From NCBI GenBank assembly GCA_947474395.1, contig CANJID010000037.1, positions 1-42,014 of the forward strand: DNA of 42,014 nucleotides, given 5' to 3'. Shown one piece after another: positions 40,307-42,014 of the stretch. The position numbers and the translations under genes were made by a program. The notes below the pieces were generated by a model, which ran no database searches, was not told where the DNA came from, and saw nothing but the letters and a program-made list of their open reading frames with translations. This DNA comes from Caulobacterales bacterium (lineage in GTDB: Bacteria; Pseudomonadota; Alphaproteobacteria; Caulobacterales; Caulobacteraceae). How positions within the stretch are numbered: the first letter of the stretch is position 1; every line of letters begins with the position of its first letter.

Positions 40307-40723
40307 ATGTCTCGGGGTGACGAGTTAGACGGTCCGGACCCGATCGACGTGGAAGTCGGGGCCCGCGTCCGTGCAATTCGCAACGCCAAGGGCATGTCGC
40401 AGACGGCCCTCGGCAAGGCGCTTGGCGTCAGCTACCAGCAAATGCAGAAGTATGAGCGGGGCGCGAACCGCATCTCCGCTTCCGTGCTGGTGAAAATCGC
40501 CCGCCACTTCGGCGTGCGGCCCTCCCAGCTACTTCCCGATGCTGACGACGTGGACGATACGCTCGGCCTGTTGCCGACCTTCGCCCAGGTGCGCGGCGCC
40601 GACGATCTGGTGCAGAGCTACGCCCGGATCGAATCGTCCCGCCTGCGTCACTCGGTGCTGCAACTGGTGCGGGCGCTGGCCACGAATCGGGCCCGCCGCG
40701 GCGGCGACGCCAACCTCCAGTAG
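40307..40723 (+). CDS. XRE/Cro-CI family transcriptional regulator
   Basis: A 138-residue DNA-binding protein with one helix-turn-helix at about 15-70 ('VGARVRAIRNAKGMSQTALG', 'KALGVSYQQMQKYERGANRI', 'SASVLVKIARHFGVRPSQLL'). A C-terminal helical segment (about 85-135) has no recognisable ligand domain. This short type is common in Alphaproteobacteria, and its targets cannot be inferred. The ATG at 40307 has a strong aaggggagg site; a TTG further upstream was rejected. It is divergent from the DWxGVW paralogue 5/DUF6152 operon and could regulate it, and it is convergent with the alcohol dehydrogenase gene. Confidence 0.92.
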   Translation: MSRGDELDGPDPIDVEVGARVRAIRNAKGMSQTALGKALGVSYQQMQKYERGANRISASVLVKIARHFGVRPSQLLPDADDVDDTLGLLPTFAQVRGADDLVQSYARIESSRLRHSVLQLVRALATNRARRGGDANLQ

Positions 40724-40734
40724 CGTTTTCGGCC

Positions 40735-41850
40735 TCAGCCCATGCGTAGGACCGGCTTGATCGTCTCGCCGGTCTCTACGTCGTGGAAGGCCTGCGCGAT
40801 GGCCTCGAAGGGGTAGAAGCGGATCAGCCGGTCGAACGGCAGCCTGCCCTGGCGCCAGAAGTCGATCAGCATCGGAATGAACAGCTGGGGCGCGGCGCTG
40901 CCGCCGACGATGCCCTGCAGCTTGCGTCCCCCCGCCAGCATCGGAAACATGGCCGGCGTCCACTCGCCGCCCCCCGAAGCGCCGCCTCTGGGCGCGGTGA
41001 CGAACACCGCCGTCCCCTGGGTCGCCAGGCACTCCATGGCCTGGGTGAAAACCGCCGGAAGGGGTGTGGTGTTGAGGCTGAAGTCCACCCCGCGCCCGCC
41101 GGCGATCTCGCGCACTTGCTTGCCCGCATCCTCGCCCGCCGCCAGCACGTCGGTGGCGCCCAGGGCCTTGGCCATCTCCAGCCGGGCCGGGACCGGGTCG
41201 ACGGCGATGATCCGCGACGCTCCGGCCAGCCGCGCGGCCATCACCGCCGACAGCCCGACGCCGCCCACGCCGAACACGGCCAGGCTCTGGCCGGGGATGA
41301 TCTTCATGGAATTCAGCACCGCCCCCGTCCCGGTGATGATCCCGCAGCCGAGGGGCCCCAGGATCTCCAGGGGAACGTCCTTGCCCACCTTCACCGCCGT
41401 CCGCTCGTCGGCGATGGCGTATTGGGCGAAGGAGGACTGGCCGAAGAAGCGCGAGAAGATGCGCTCCCCGCCCTTGGACAGGGGGCTGGTCCCGTCGGGG
41501 CGCAGGCCGCCGAAGTTCCGCGGCAGCATCTCCTCGCAGTAGCTGGGGAAGTTGCGCCGGCAGCTCGGGCAGGTCCCGCAGGAGCCTCCCGACAGCACCA
41601 CGTGGTCCCCGACGGCGAGGCTCACAACCCCGTCCCCGACCTGCTCGACGATCCCGGCCCCCTCGTGGCCCAGCACCATGGGCTTGGGCGTCAGGCCCCC
41701 TCGGCCCTGATGCATGCCGATGTCGGTGTGGCAGACGCCGGTGGCGACGATCCGCACCAGCACCTCGCCCGGTCGCGGCGCCTCGATGTCGAGGGTTTCC
41801 AGGACCGGCGCGGGGGCGCCTTCGCGGGAAACCGCCGCTTCGGTCTTCAT
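40735..41850 (-). CDS. Zinc-dependent NAD(P)-alcohol dehydrogenase (aryl-alcohol type)
   Basis: A 371-residue medium-chain dehydrogenase. Catalytic-zinc residues are C40 (GVCHTD), H62-E63 (GHEGAG) and a later Cys in 'LGCGIITG'. Structural-zinc cysteines are C91, C94, C97 and C105. The cofactor motif is 'VFGVGGVGLSAV', followed by 'IIAVDPVPARLEMAKALGAT'. The sequence is of the benzyl/aryl-alcohol dehydrogenase (XylB-like) subgroup as judged by eye. Its start overlaps the stop of the upstream gene as ATGA, so the two are translationally coupled. It would give a cytoplasmic alcohol/aldehyde step beside the periplasmic PQQ enzyme. Substrate unknown. Confidence 0.93.
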   Translation of the reverse strand: MKTEAAVSREGAPAPVLETLDIEAPRPGEVLVRIVATGVCHTDIGMHQGRGGLTPKPMVLGHEGAGIVEQVGDGVVSLAVGDHVVLSGGSCGTCPSCRRNFPSYCEEMLPRNFGGLRPDGTSPLSKGGERIFSRFFGQSSFAQYAIADERTAVKVGKDVPLEILGPLGCGIITGTGAVLNSMKIIPGQSLAVFGVGGVGLSAVMAARLAGASRIIAVDPVPARLEMAKALGATDVLAAGEDAGKQVREIAGGRGVDFSLNTTPLPAVFTQAMECLATQGTAVFVTAPRGGASGGGEWTPAMFPMLAGGRKLQGIVGGSAAPQLFIPMLIDFWRQGRLPFDRLIRFYPFEAIAQAFHDVETGETIKPVLRMG

Positions 41851-42014
41851 CGGCTGGGGGCGCCGCTGAGCTCGCGGGTCAGCTCGGGCGGGGAGCCCGT
41901 CGGGTTGGGCAGGGGGTTGGAAACCGGCGCGACCGGGCGCGCCTTGACCGTCACCTCGCCCTTCCAGGGTACGGAGTCCCGGGCGGTCCAGGCGTTGACG
42001 TAGAGCTGCAGGAA
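41847..42014 (-). CDS. C-terminal end of an unidentified protein (partial, runs off the window)
   Basis: The minus strand is open from the window edge to a TGA at 41847-41849, giving 55 residues that begin 'FLQLYVNAWTARDSVPWKGE', continue 'VTVKARPVAPVSNPLPNPTG' and end 'LSGAPSR'. The stop overlaps the ATG of the alcohol dehydrogenase, so it is the upstream gene of the same operon. Too little is visible to assign a family. Confidence 0.7.
   Translation of the reverse strand, partial: FLQLYVNAWTARDSVPWKGEVTVKARPVAPVSNPLPNPTGSPPELTRELSGAPSR

Overview
The window is high-GC DNA from an alphaproteobacterium, almost certainly of the Caulobacteraceae (Caulobacter/Phenylobacterium type). Three things point there: an rRNA operon ending 23S-5S-tRNA-fMet(CAT); a clear PopZ polar-organiser gene lying between a TolC-family gene and valS, as I recall for Caulobacter crescentus; and a large RTX-type protein whose N-terminus closely resembles the Caulobacter S-layer protein RsaA.

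Layout. 1-473: end of an rrn operon with terminator. 578-4333: envelope and housekeeping genes (Pro/Ala-rich membrane protein, AsmA-like protein, SnoaL-like protein, cold-shock protein, tRNA-Cys). 4478-10204: PIMT-like protein with a degenerate SAM site, TolC-family channel, popZ, valS. 10397-18704: Gly-zipper secreted protein, TrmA/RlmD-type RNA methyltransferase, the RsaA-like S-layer gene on the minus strand, a SAM methyltransferase and an FAD monooxygenase. The S-layer gene is bracketed by two diverged 70-bp copies of the 3' end of the RNA methyltransferase gene, a strong sign that a roughly 4-kb cassette was inserted there.

18789-40053: an accessory region made almost entirely of exported proteins. 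It holds five paralogues of an uncharacterised 'LPDWxGVW' family (each with two conserved Cys), three DUF6152 proteins whose predicted mature N-termini all begin His-His-Ser, and three tandem NTF2-like proteins with conserved Cys. With them are a TonB-dependent receptor carrying an STN domain, its FecI/FecR-type sigma/anti-sigma pair, a sulfatase, a Tat-exported carotenoid-oxygenase-family enzyme, a Tat-exported DUF3237 protein and a PQQ quinohemoprotein alcohol dehydrogenase. 40307-42014: an XRE regulator, a Zn alcohol dehydrogenase and the end of one more gene.

Reading of the accessory region (inference). The FecI/FecR/TonB-receptor/sulfatase group looks like substrate-induced uptake and desulfation. 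The oxygenase, DUF3237 and NTF2-like run, the PQQ dehydrogenase and the Zn alcohol dehydrogenase look like oxidative processing of a hydrophobic or aromatic alcohol-bearing compound, much of it in the periplasm. The DWxGVW/DUF6152 pairs recur three times and are the best candidate for an undescribed periplasmic system; the N-terminal His of the DUF6152 proteins raises the possibility of copper binding.
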